64,000 bases of DNA from Selaginella moellendorffii (taxonomy: Eukaryota; Streptophyta; Lycopodiopsida; Selaginellales; Selaginellaceae), in assembly GCF_000143415.4 (NCBI RefSeq), contig NW_003314279.1, forward strand, positions 1,416,457 to 1,480,456, given 5' to 3'. The notes under the pieces were generated by a model that saw only the letters and a list, made by a program, of their open reading frames with translations, had not been told where the DNA came from and made no database searches. Within the stretch, counting starts at the first letter, position 1, and every line of letters begins with the position of its first letter. Positions 46,090 to 56,341 of this stretch are shown one piece after another. The translations under genes and the position numbers were made by a program.

Positions 46090-49000
46090 GTTGTTCACTA
46101 TAAATTTAAAATAAGTCTTTTGTATAAAAAATGTATAAATTTATAAAAGTGATTTTTCCAAATTAGAAAATTATAATAGTAAATTTATATATTCTCAAAA
46201 TAACATAGATTTTTAATAAAAAAGGATATTTTGTGGTAATGGATATACCTAAAATATTCTTAGATATTCTAGTATATTCTATTAATTCATGCATTTAGAT
46301 TAATTTATATTTATAAATTATAAAAAAGTTTATAATTTTTAAGGTTTTAAAAGTATATTCAATAGATAGTTTGTTCAAAAGCCCTTTTTTTGTTAAAGTT
46401 GGATTTCAATACAAGCATAAAAACCTTTAGGGTTGGTTGGTTTTGGTTGATATTTTATTTTGTGCACCATTAGTGATTGTTGATGGGTTGCCTCCTCCAT
46501 TTCCAAAAAATGAATTACTATGTCAAGTGGTGGGTGCTCATAAAGAAGAAGTATGGATCCACTAATTGCAAAATGTTTTGGGCAGTGAGCTTTATGATGA
46601 ATATAACTTTTTGGTGTAAAATAAAAAATTCAAGGTGGTTAAAGATATAAATTGGTGATGGTGTTGAGTAGCAGTTGGTAGTATTAGTATATTATCTGAA
46701 CTTTTTGTTACCACTTAGGGTATTGCAAGGTTTTAAACAAGTCATGGCAATCATTTATAGCATGCTTTCAAGCATCACAACCCTTGTTTGATTGACTATT
46801 TTTCAAGATGGTGGATAATTTCTTTGATAATGATTATGCATCTTTCGATGATTGATAATTTTTCATAATGGTTAGTTATTATTTTAATGGTTTTTAGGTT
46901 TTACCACATATTCTTTGTGGTTTCCTTTAGATTGGTCTTTTAGGTTTAACATATCGGTAGGATGTTACTGACACTTCCTTGAGCAACTTTAATTCCTTTG
47001 TATTATTGATTAAGATCTATCTAGATTAGCTAGTATGATAGTTAGTATAAATATGTGTTTATTGGCCCTTGTGGTATTAATTGGTTCTGATAGATTTGGA
47101 TGTTATTTCCTTTAGATAATACATTCATAAACATTTTTTTTGCCAATCAATGATACTTTGTATTCTTTAAGCTATCTTTTGTAAATTGTTTGGCATATTA
47201 TCTACAAAATTTAGTAGTTTAATTTTATCATTGAGTTTTTTTTATGATATACTTGCAATTGAATTTTGTTGAATGGCTAATCCTATGACTTTAAACTAAT
47301 GATTTTAGTGGTTCTTATAATTCTGGTAAATTAGATGATAACTTAATTATAATTTGTGTTCTAATCTAAGAATAATTCATAATTTAGTCTTTAAGATAGC
47401 ATTAGTTTTGACTTTGATATTGCTTATCTATTGATCTTTGGATTTAGGCCAGTATAAGTAGATTGGTTTTAGCACTTTGTGTGTATAGTGAAATCTTTAA
47501 TTATAGGATAACTACAGTCAATTAATCATATCACTTGTCTCTCTTTTGATGTTCCTTATTTCATTAAAAAAGTATGATTGTGTAAACAACTCTAACTACT
47601 TATTTACAATAGTCTATCTAAACCTTATCGATAGGTTTAGTTTGTTTCCTTGGCCTTTAACTGCTCTCTCTATATCACTTACAAACAAAGACATATCATT
47701 TTTTGTAAATTGAGTGATATCCAAAATAAGAAGGGTGGTTAATTTTGTGATGACAGCCAAAAACTGTTTAAGTGGTAATGCATTTTCATTAGACAGAGAA
47801 GTTACCCCCTAACTCATTTAAGTTCATACATTTCTCACAAAGTGTAAACACTATAAACTTTTACTAGAGTTATTTTCTTGATAGCAGTCTAAACTAGAGT
47901 ATGCATTGATGCAGATGTCAATCTTCTTTAACGAGAGAGAGCGTCATGAATGTGACTATAGGTATCAAAAATTATTTATCAACTAGTTTTTTCGGATATT
48001 TTTTCTTTACTGCCACAATAGCAAGAGGTTAGTATTGTTGGACCCTTTATTAGCCTCTATTTAAGCTAGTTGAGAAATTAATCATCATATATGGATTTAT
48101 GCTAAATGAATATAAGGTAGGAACTCCTATGTATTTTCTTATTAAGCATATTCAGCTTGGTATGAAAAACTCATATGCACTTGCTAGTGTTAAGAACCCT
48201 TGCCATATTCAACTTGGTCCCTTAATATTCACTAGGTGATAATTTACTGTGTCCACTAAGATATTCTTGCTATCATTCCTCCATATGTTAATTTCATTTG
48301 GCTATTTATGGAAAGTATCTAAATTTGCTAGTTTAGAATATATACAAAATGTAAAAATTATCCTGAATATAATGGTGTTGTTTGCATATTCAAATTCACA
48401 ATCTAATATCATTCAATATTGAATAAGTTTTCATAATTACCCCAAAAACTAACTCTTAGGACTAAGTTGAAAGCCCAAAGTGTGCTTTATTGGGGCAGGG
48501 CAGGGGGGGCGGGGGGGAGCTTTAGGGGTTTTCAAATGTATAATAGAGATAGTCGGTAGATTGCGTATGGTTGATCAACCAAAGGTATAGTTTAACTCTT
48601 TATTTACATGTTTATCCTTGTTTTGCATTTGGCTTGGGTTTAAGTTTAGACTCTAGACCATGCTAGTTTAGATATTACAAAGTTGATTATCCACAGCTAA
48701 TAAAAAATAACAAAGATTTGGTGGAATATTAAACCATTAAACCATTGCTATGCTGAAATAGTATTAAACTCTATTTAGCTCCATTTTATATGTTAGTCAA
48801 TGTTGGGATGTTAAATGTTTTAGGACTATTTTTATATCATCCATGCTTTTATCCTTTTGCTCCTTGGGCTAAATACTCAAAAGTCATTTTGTGTTTTGGT
48901 TTTTTTGCTCTTTGGTTGTATGCTTGAGAGTTTAGCTTTGTCTCTTCGTTCAATACCCCAAAGCCCTAAACTTAGGTTCCACTTTATTGCCATTGGGTCA

Positions 49001-49804
49001 CATATCCAAAAGTTAAATTTTTGCTCCATAGTTAATTTATGGTAAATCACTATAGGGTAAATAAAAACCATATGTGCTATAAATATTTATTAACTAATCC
49101 TTTTAGAATTTTTTTTACTACCATTATAAAAGATTAACATTGCTAATTCCTTATATTAGTCTTTTTTATTTAAATATAGTAAACTGGGCTTAACATCTGT
49201 ACTTAGCCAAATAAGCATAAAGTAAAAACTTCTATATATTTTTATTAAATATAATAGGTCTAACTTTTAGTTATTTTTTGCTTTATTTTGCACTAATATA
49301 GCAAAAACCCTTATATATTAAGCCCTAGTCCCTTAATATTGCTACATGATAATTTATAGTGTTTATTAAATATTCTTGTTATTATGCCCTTTATGCTTAT
49401 TCCATTTTAATTCTATTAACTAAATGTCTAGAGTTGCCAAAATAACACACTATAGTGTTATTTCCACATCTAAATTTGTAATCTTTTTTTAAAGCAAGCT
49501 TTCATAATGTATAAATGCAAAATTAATCTTATTTAGAATAAACTAAATTATACTAAGAAGTATTTAATAAAAAAGTTTATATATTATAATAAAAGATTAA
49601 TCTAAATTAATAAAATGGTAAAATATCCTAAAATACTTAAATATATTACTTATTCTTTTATACAAATAAAAAAAGGAACTTTTAGCAATTCTTAAACAAT
49701 TCTTCATTTATGTCCTACCTCTTGTCCTTTTAAAAAAAGTGAGTGACCAGTTCCATTTAAAGCAATTCCCACGATGGAATCCTGCAGGGGAATCTTGCGT
49801 GTTC
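46090..49804. other. AT-rich intergenic region with repeat copies
   Basis: No gene is supported over 3.7 kb. Pieces of the 4558-5631 inverted-repeat family lie at about 46235-46345 and 49560-49660. Copies of the 22.5 kb dispersed repeat lie at about 47970-48140 and 49095-49250. A G-rich run is noted separately. A frame at 48857-49045 (62 residues) has no coding evidence. Confidence 0.55.
48492..48528 (+). other. Isolated G-run with quadruplex potential
   Basis: GGGG-CA-GGG-CA-GGGGGGG-C-GGGGGGG in otherwise AT-rich DNA. Four or more G-tracts with 1-2 nt loops satisfy the usual quadruplex pattern. The length of the G-runs also makes assembly error possible. Confidence 0.6.
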
Positions 49805-52800
49805 TTACCAGAAGTCTCGGCAAGAGCAAACACCACCCTGGAAAACGTGGAACCGATTCGAGTCGCGCACAACGATCTGGCGCTTGAAGATCTTGGATAT
49901 AAGCTTGGTGGCGGCGTGGCAGTCGGGGCACGCCCGCAAGTTAGTAAGGACTCGCAGCGCTGTTCCTGGAGCGGTGCTCATCATCCCAAACGCGATGGCC
50001 AGCTTCTCGCTGTGCAAGCAAACCAGCTGCTCTTTCACCTCGTCGCTCAGCTCGTAATGCAGCACCTCTCCCGTGTCTGGAGAGTAGCTCCGCTCCACCA
50101 TTGCGGCGTGGATCTTCCGCAGCTCCTCGTAGATCTCCTCGTTCTTGGGGTGCGAGGCATCTCCAACGACGAACTTGTGGACCCTTCCATCGATCTCGAT
50201 CATGCTTACTCCTTGCAGCTTGGCCAGCGATCGTTGCTTCATCATGCTCCCCACTCGAGCAGCGTCGTCGTGCCTCCCGGCCGCGGCATAGACGCTGGCC
50301 AGCGTCACGTACGGGACCGAGCTCTCGGTGGCGAGCTCCAAGAGTTTGTCGGCGATCTCCGCCGCTCGAGCGGCGTCGCGGTAGATCTTGCACGCGCCCA
50401 GCAAGCTCCCCCAGGCGGCCTCGCTGGGAAGAAACGGCATGCTCTCGATCAAGTCGTGGGCTTCCTCCAGCCGGCCCGAGCGGCCGAGGAGATCCACCAT
50501 GCAACAGTAGTGCTCCTGCGAGGCCTTGATCCCAAAGTCGTGGAGCATCGACACGAAGAGCTCGCGGCTCGTCTCCACGAGCCCGAGGTGGCAGCACGCA
50601 GCGAGGAGGCTCATGAAAGTTAGATCGTTGGCTCTCACTCCCTCGGAGCTCATGGCCTGGAACACGGCTAGAGCAGTCACTCCCTGCTCGTTCTGAGCGT
50701 ATGCATGGACGAGCGAGTTCCAGGAGACAACGTTGCGAGTGGCCATTCGATCGAACAAAGCTCTTGCCTCGTCAAGATAGCCGTTTTGAGCGTAGCCCGC
50801 GAGCATCGTGTTGTAGAGAGCGGTGTCTTGCTGGTGGTGCGCCGCCGCCGTGGTAGACTTCTGGAACAGGAGCTTGGCCTCCTGAATATAACCACGCTGG
50901 GCGAAACCGGCAACCATGGTACTGACCATCGCACCGTCGTCCAGCTCGTGCAAGCTCGCAAACATCTTCTTGGCGTCCTGGACATGCCCGTTTTGCGTAT
51001 AGGCCGCGAGCATGGCGGTGCACGAAACAACGTTCTTCTCGGGTATCTCATCAAACACTCGTTTAGCGCTGGAGAGGAGACCATTCTGTCCGTAAGTCGC
51101 CACCATCGCGTTCCACGAGATGATGTCGCGCGCGGGCATTGCCGCGAACACGGCCTCGGCTTCTTCGAGGTGTCCGTTCGCAGCGAACGAGGAGGCCATC
51201 ACATTCCACCCGAACAAGCTCCTCTCGGGCATACTGTCGAAAGTTTGCTTGGCTTTGGCCGCGGCTTCGCACTGCGCGTACGCCGTCACCATTGCCGTCC
51301 ACGAGATCAAGTCGTGGCTCGGCATTTTGCGAAACGTTGCTTCCGACTCGCCGAGATGGCCCGTGGTGGCGAAAGCCGAGAGCATGCTCGTCCAGCTTAC
51401 GACGTTCCTGACTGGCATCTTGTCAAAGAGGAGCTTGGCACCATGAGAATTGCCACTGTGAGCGTAGGCTTTGATCATACTCGTCCAGGCCATTGCGTTC
51501 TTCTCCTGCATTTGATCGAACGCACTCTTGGCTTCCTCCACCAGCCCATTCTCTGCGTAAGCTTGGACGATGGTGCTCCAGGAAAGCACGTCTTTCTCCG
51601 GCATAGCATCAAACAAGGACTTTGCTTGCTCAAGCTGGGAGCTGTGAGCAAGCACCGCCACCATGGCATTGCATGAGACCAAGTCCCACTCCGGCATCCT
51701 GTGGAACAATAGTGTTGCTTTGGCGGAGTTTCCAGCCGAGCCAAGACGCGAGAGCATCGAGTTCCAAGTCACGATGTTCCTCGCAAGCATTGTCTCGAAA
51801 ATCTGCCATGCTTCGTGTGATTGGAAACTTTGTGAGCAGCTTGCAACCATCGCAGTGCAAGCGACCACATTCCACATCGGCATCCTGTAGAAAAACTCTC
51901 GAGTGACGGATGGTTCCTCGTTTGGTGCCCCGACTATGGCAGTCCACGAGAAAGCGTCCCTTCTCGCCATAGAATCAAAAACTTCCTTGGCTTGTTTCGT
52001 ATATCCGGCTTGGGCATACGCTTGAACCATGCTGTTCCACGACACGAGGTTCTTCTCGGGCATTGCTCGAAAAACCTCTGCTGCTTCTCTTATACTTCCG
52101 CTTTGGCTGTAAACTTGCGAGAGGGAGTTCCAAGTTACTACTGACCAGTTTGGCATCCTATCAAACACGGCCTTAGCTTCTACAAGTTGGCGGCTGTGGC
52201 CATAAACGTTGACGAGAGAGCTCCAAGACACAAGATCCCGCTGACGCATAGCTTCAAAGACTTCTTTAGCTCTAGCAACATCAAAAATTTCTCCGAGCGC
52301 TGCAACGATCGAATTCCACGACACAACATCCCACTGAGGCATCTTGTCAAAAACCACCTTAGCTTCTTTGTAATACCCGTTCTGGGCATTCACAGAGATC
52401 ATCGTGTTCCAAGAGATAACATTTCTCTCGAGCATTTTCTCAAACGCCGCCTTGGATTCCTCCATTTTTCCCAAGGTGGCATAGGTTGGCAGCACCGCAT
52501 TGCATGACGCTACGTCCCATGCTGGCCTCCTGTGGAAGATCCTCTTGGCCTCCTCCAGATACCCATTCCGGGCATACGCTGCCGTGAGCAGGCTCCACGA
52601 GAGCGAATTGGAACTCGCGGCTTCCTCAAACACGATTCTCGCCTCTCTGGGGCTGCCACATCGCCCATACATCTGGATGAGCAAATTCGCAAGGAACCTG
52701 TCCGGACCGACGATCCAGGCATGGACCCGCCTGCCCTCTTCCAAATCTCTGGATTCGCCACAAGCGCGAATGACGCTGGCGAGGAATTGGATGGAGCAGC

Positions 52801-52807
52801 GCGCCAT
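49805..52807 (-). CDS. DYW-class PPR protein, intronless
   Basis: A 1000-residue organelle RNA-editing factor candidate. After a short N-terminus with RVHAWIVGPDRF there are more than twenty PPR units of the short class with AYAQ.G...EAK..FD.MPERDVVSWN signatures. These are followed by the E region (EHYCCMVDLLGRSGRLEEA, LLGACKIYRD), E+ (GVSMIEIDGRVHKFVVGD) and a DYW domain. The cytidine-deaminase-like zinc motif is present (HSEK as HxE; CPDCH as CxxCH). The end CSCRDFW replaces the usual CSCGDYW, a tolerated variant in many such proteins. DYW proteins convert specific C to U in mitochondrial or plastid RNA; the target cannot be told here, and no clear transit peptide is evident by eye. Fragments of this gene occur at 20195-20700. 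Confidence 0.95.
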   Translation of the reverse strand: MARCSIQFLASVIRACGESRDLEEGRRVHAWIVGPDRFLANLLIQMYGRCGSPREARIVFEEAASSNSLSWSLLTAAYARNGYLEEAKRIFHRRPAWDVASCNAVLPTYATLGKMEESKAAFEKMLERNVISWNTMISVNAQNGYYKEAKVVFDKMPQWDVVSWNSIVAALGEIFDVARAKEVFEAMRQRDLVSWSSLVNVYGHSRQLVEAKAVFDRMPNWSVVTWNSLSQVYSQSGSIREAAEVFRAMPEKNLVSWNSMVQAYAQAGYTKQAKEVFDSMARRDAFSWTAIVGAPNEEPSVTREFFYRMPMWNVVACTAMVASCSQSFQSHEAWQIFETMLARNIVTWNSMLSRLGSAGNSAKATLLFHRMPEWDLVSCNAMVAVLAHSSQLEQAKSLFDAMPEKDVLSWSTIVQAYAENGLVEEAKSAFDQMQEKNAMAWTSMIKAYAHSGNSHGAKLLFDKMPVRNVVSWTSMLSAFATTGHLGESEATFRKMPSHDLISWTAMVTAYAQCEAAAKAKQTFDSMPERSLFGWNVMASSFAANGHLEEAEAVFAAMPARDIISWNAMVATYGQNGLLSSAKRVFDEIPEKNVVSCTAMLAAYTQNGHVQDAKKMFASLHELDDGAMVSTMVAGFAQRGYIQEAKLLFQKSTTAAAHHQQDTALYNTMLAGYAQNGYLDEARALFDRMATRNVVSWNSLVHAYAQNEQGVTALAVFQAMSSEGVRANDLTFMSLLAACCHLGLVETSRELFVSMLHDFGIKASQEHYCCMVDLLGRSGRLEEAHDLIESMPFLPSEAAWGSLLGACKIYRDAARAAEIADKLLELATESSVPYVTLASVYAAAGRHDDAARVGSMMKQRSLAKLQGVSMIEIDGRVHKFVVGDASHPKNEEIYEELRKIHAAMVERSYSPDTGEVLHYELSDEVKEQLVCLHSEKLAIAFGMMSTAPGTALRVLTNLRACPDCHAATKLISKIFKRQIVVRDSNRFHVFQGGVCSCRDFW

Positions 52808-53012
52808 TCCATTCCTATCGCCATCGAAGGCCAGCCAGAGGACGAAGAAGCACGAATATGCTCTTTTGGTGCCTTAAAGCACTCGGGAAGATTAGGGTTC
52901 TTGGGTTAGAGGGCGCTTGGCTGGAGGAGAGAGGTATGGCGCGGGCGCTGCGCCGGCGCCGTGGATTGATGGGTTTGTTTCTCTCTTGTCCAGGCTGCGC
53001 GTAGAATCGAAG
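52808..53012. promoter_or_regulatory. Shared promoter between DYW PPR and RZ-1 gene
   Basis: 205 bp separate the divergent start codons. GATTAGGGTTCTTGGGTTAG near 52890 contains a telo-box-like TTAGGGTT, often found in plant housekeeping and ribosomal promoters. A leader intron for the plus-strand gene may end at about 52992 (TCTTGTCCAG). Confidence 0.45.
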
Positions 53013-53885
53013 ATGAAAGAAGAGTTTCGGTGCTTCATCGGCGGCCTGTCGTGGAGCACGACCGATCGCAGCTTGGAGACGGCGTTCCGGCCCTATGGAT
53101 CCATCATCGAAGCCAAGGTTACATTGAGTCTGATGGATGAGATGATTTCCTCTCTTTGGGTCGGTCTAGGCACCGGCTTCCTTGCTTGCCTTCTTTTGTG
53201 CAGAGTTTCTCAAGGTAAAGCTCTACGAGGTCGTTTAAGTTCGAGCTGGATCTTTCGCTTTGCTTGGATCCTCGTGGATCTCTCCTCTTCTACGCTGGTA
53301 CTGATCGCTCGCTCTTCCCTGTAGGTGGTGTTTGATCGCGAAACCAACCGGTCCCGGGGCTTCGGCTTCGTGACTTTCGAAGACGAAGAGTCGATGGAGA
53401 ATGCCATCCGGAAGATGCACAACCAGGAGCTGGAAGGCCGCTCCATCACCGTGAGCAAGGCCGAGCCGCCAAGGAGTGGTGGTGGCGGCGGCGGCGGAGG
53501 AGGAGGAGGCCGAGACCGCGGCGATCGCTACGACCGAGACCGAGAAAGAGGCGGCGGTGGTGGCGGTGGAGGAGCTAGCGGGAACTGCTTCAAGTGTGGA
53601 AACAAAGGCCACTGGGCTCGAGACTGTCCAGAGAACGGTGGCGGCGGCGGCGGCGGCGGCGGCGGTAGAGACAGGTATGGAAGTGATAGATATGGTAGCG
53701 ACCGCGGAGACAGGTATGGCGATGGTAGCCGAGGCAGCGGCGGCCGCTACACTGGTGGCGGTGGTGGTGGCGGCGACCGAGGTGGCGACCGCTATGGTTC
53801 CCGGGACAGTGGCCGGAGGTCCGGACCGTATGATCGCCCCTCGAACAGGTCCTCGAATGGAGGCAGCCGAGACGATCGCTACTGA
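53013..53885 (+). CDS. RZ-1-type glycine-rich RNA-binding protein
   Basis: A 221-residue RNA chaperone or splicing regulator of the RZ-1 family (RRM, CCHC knuckle, Gly-rich tail). Two exons: 53013-53117 and 53325-53885 (phase 0). The RRM has RNP2 CFIGGL (residues ~7-12) and RNP1 RGFGFVTF (~47-54). The zinc knuckle [14 protein letters not shown] fits C-x2-C-x4-H-x4-C. Gly/Arg/Asp/Tyr repeats surround it. The intron (207 nt) is much longer than others here and contains a TTTTGTGCAG acceptor and a second GTAAAG donor around an 11-nt segment, so alternative splicing may insert a poison exon. Such genes in plants are often autoregulated this way; that is inference. Confidence 0.93.
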
Positions 53886-53994
53886 CACCATGGAAAGAAG
53901 AGAGAACTCACGATGATCTTGTTCGTCTTTGTTAAATACTTCACTTTCTTGGAAGATATTTTCCTCTCTCTGTGGATCTCTCTGTCGGAGATCT

Positions 53995-54368
53995 CTACTT
54001 GGTGGATTTTCGCTCGAATCCTTCGTGGACGGGCTCGTTCCAGGCGGAGGCCTCGACGCCGGTGACCCGAGCTGCCGCGGGGCCGCTGTGACACTTTTGG
54101 ATCATGGCGTCCACCGCGGTGGTCTTGCCCGAGAAGACGGCCTCCACGGAGCCATCCTTTCGGTTCCTCACCCAGCCATTGATCCCGAGTTGCTTGGCGG
54201 TGTCCATGGTCCAGTTCCGGTAGAAGACGCCCTGGACCATGCCTTTGATCTTCACATTCACCTGGAAGAAGACATGGGCAATTGGAATGGATGGATTCGA
54301 GTTGGAGGCTCCACTCCACTCACCGTTTTGTGATCTGGGCTAGGACTGGGGCTGGCATTTGCGCTCAT
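53995..54368 (-). CDS. Acylphosphatase
   Basis: Hydrolyses acylphosphates (for example 1,3-bisphosphoglycerate or carbamoyl phosphate). 103 residues from two exons on the minus strand: 54368-54324 and 54261-53995. The signature is VQGVFYRNWT, in which the arginine is the phosphate-binding catalytic residue, and the second pattern GWVRNRKDGSVEAVFSG supplies the catalytic asparagine (about Asn50-55). The total size matches the roughly 98-residue family. The first exon adds 15 residues before VNVKIKG. It is convergent with the RZ-1 gene (109 bp between the stops). Confidence 0.93.
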
Positions 54369-54511
54369 CCTCCGGCAGCGAGTGGTCAGGGAGGAACCTA
54401 TAGCGACCGAGGACGAGGACTTCATTTGCTTCCTTTGCCTTTTCGCCTAACGACGGTGGTATATTCCACCCCCGGCTTTCGCATATTCTTGTCATTTGGC
54501 TAATTGGGTGT

Positions 54512-56275
54512 TTAGGTATTTGCTAAGAGGACATATGCCGCAGCCCGGACTGGATCCGACTTGAGCACCTGCCTCGTCGCTCGAGCGCCTCGATTGGGAT
54601 CGCGGTAGCTCCGGCACGAACCGAGCAGCGATGTCCACTCGAGGAAATCGGGCTCGAAGGGCATTGTGGCGATGAGTTCCTGGGCGTCTTCCAGATACCC
54701 CCCGCGGCCGAGGACGTCAATCATGCAGCCGAAGTGCTGCTTGTTTGGTTGCAAGCCGAAGTCCGAGGCCATGGAGAGGAAGTGTGATACGCTGGTGAAG
54801 ACTTTGCCGCCATGGCTGCATGCGAGAAGGACGAGCAGGAACGAGGCTTCGTCGGCAAGGTCGAGGGTCTTCATTGTTTTGAAGAGGTCGTAGAGAGGGC
54901 CTGTGTCCCCGCTTCGGGCATACGCAGCCAGCATTACGTTCCACGAGATGGTGTCGGTAGAGGGCATCAAGCGGAAGGTCTTCTGGGTTTGCGAGAGATG
55001 CCCGTTTTGGGCGTAGCCGGAGAGGAGTGTGTTCCACGACGCGGTGTCACGCTCAGGCATGGAGTAGAAGACGACCTCGGCCTCCGAAGGTTGGCCGTTT
55101 TGGGAGTGAGCCGAAACCATGGCGGCCCAAGATACCGCGTCCAGCTCGGGCATCCTCTCGAACACTTGCCTGGCTTCCTGGAGATGCCCGTGTTGGGCAT
55201 ACGCTGTAAGCATAGCAGTGGTAGAGAAAAGGTTTTGTTCCGGCATTGAATCAAACAATGCTTGAGCTTGCTCAACGTCCCCGTTTTGGGAGAACGCTGT
55301 AAGCATTGCAGTGGCCGAGAATAAGCAGTGGCATGGCATGTTATCAGAGAGATTCTTAGCATCTTTGAGATAACCATTGTGGGTGTATGCAGCTAGCATG
55401 GCGTTGAGAAGTACGTCATCTAAAACTGGGGCGCAATCAAACAAGAGCTTAGAGCTGTGTAGATGCCCTCTTTGGGCATATGCGGTTATGATAATTGTCC
55501 AGGAGACCAGATTCCTTTCTGGCATCTCGTCGAAGATGGCTTTGGTTTCTTGAAGATCGCCATATTGCGCGGAAGCGTCGAGGATTGTGTTCCAGGCGAC
55601 GAGATCGAATTCGGGCATGCGGTGAAGCAGAAGCTTAGCATTTAAAATATGCCCATTCATGGCATATGCGGTAAGCATTGCGGTCCAGGAGATCATGTTT
55701 CGCTGTGGCATTTCGTCAAAGAAGCGCTTGGCGTCCTCGATGCTGCCGCTCTGCGCTGCGGCAGCGAGCAATCCAGTCCACGACACGAGACTGTGTTCGG
55801 GCATGGCGGAAATTAAAGCGCGCGCTCCTTGCAAATCTCCCATACCGGCAAATGCTGACAAGGTCGCGTTCCAGGACACAAGATCTCGCTGTGGCATCTG
55901 GTGGAAAAGTTCTTGGGCTTCGCTGCCGCAGCCGTGCTGTGAGAATGCAGTGAGCATCGCGTTCCAGGAGACCAAGTTCTTGTCCGGCATCAGATCGAAG
56001 GTCTCTCGCGCCTCACGGAGATGCCCGCCGCGGGCATACGCGCAGAGCGCCAGGACCCAGGAGTAGCAATCTGTGAGCGGCATCGCGTGGAAGACGTTGC
56101 GCGCTTGGGCGGGGCTGTCGCAGCGGCCATACATCTCGATGAGCTTGTTGGACAGGAAGATGTCGCGCGTGGGGGATTGGGGCGGTAGGCGCGCGGCGCG
56201 GGAGTGGAGCTTCTCCGCGGCGGGAAGGGATTTGCAGGCCTGGATGAGGCGCAGGCATTCGTTGCGCTCTTCCAT
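54512..56275 (-). CDS. Intronless PPR protein ending in a partial E motif
   Basis: 587 residues, RNA-binding, probably organellar. After MEERNECLRLIQACK and KLHSRAARL (the common PPR N-terminal run-in) there are about fifteen short PPR units (AYAQ.GHL.EA...F..MPE.DLVSWN). The E region starts with HFGCMIDVLGRGGYLEDAQE and TSLLGSCRSY, then terminates after YVLLANT at TAA 54512, so E+ and DYW are absent. Other genes have VLLSNIYASAG at this point, so the stop has cut the motif short. It might act with a separate DYW protein. The start is 66 bp from the divergent YrdC gene. Confidence 0.9.
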   Translation of the reverse strand: MEERNECLRLIQACKSLPAAEKLHSRAARLPPQSPTRDIFLSNKLIEMYGRCDSPAQARNVFHAMPLTDCYSWVLALCAYARGGHLREARETFDLMPDKNLVSWNAMLTAFSQHGCGSEAQELFHQMPQRDLVSWNATLSAFAGMGDLQGARALISAMPEHSLVSWTGLLAAAAQSGSIEDAKRFFDEMPQRNMISWTAMLTAYAMNGHILNAKLLLHRMPEFDLVAWNTILDASAQYGDLQETKAIFDEMPERNLVSWTIIITAYAQRGHLHSSKLLFDCAPVLDDVLLNAMLAAYTHNGYLKDAKNLSDNMPCHCLFSATAMLTAFSQNGDVEQAQALFDSMPEQNLFSTTAMLTAYAQHGHLQEARQVFERMPELDAVSWAAMVSAHSQNGQPSEAEVVFYSMPERDTASWNTLLSGYAQNGHLSQTQKTFRLMPSTDTISWNVMLAAYARSGDTGPLYDLFKTMKTLDLADEASFLLVLLACSHGGKVFTSVSHFLSMASDFGLQPNKQHFGCMIDVLGRGGYLEDAQELIATMPFEPDFLEWTSLLGSCRSYRDPNRGARATRQVLKSDPVRAAAYVLLANT

Positions 56276-56341
56276 TCACCCATCTTCTTCTTCGTCTACA
56301 ATGGTTAGGTCTCTCATATTCTCTTTCATTTTCTTCACTCA
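56276..56341. promoter_or_regulatory. 66-bp shared promoter between PPR and YrdC genes
   Basis: The two start codons are only 66 bp apart in opposite directions. Transcription starts must fall within or overlap the partner gene's coding region. No TATA box is seen. Confidence 0.55.
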
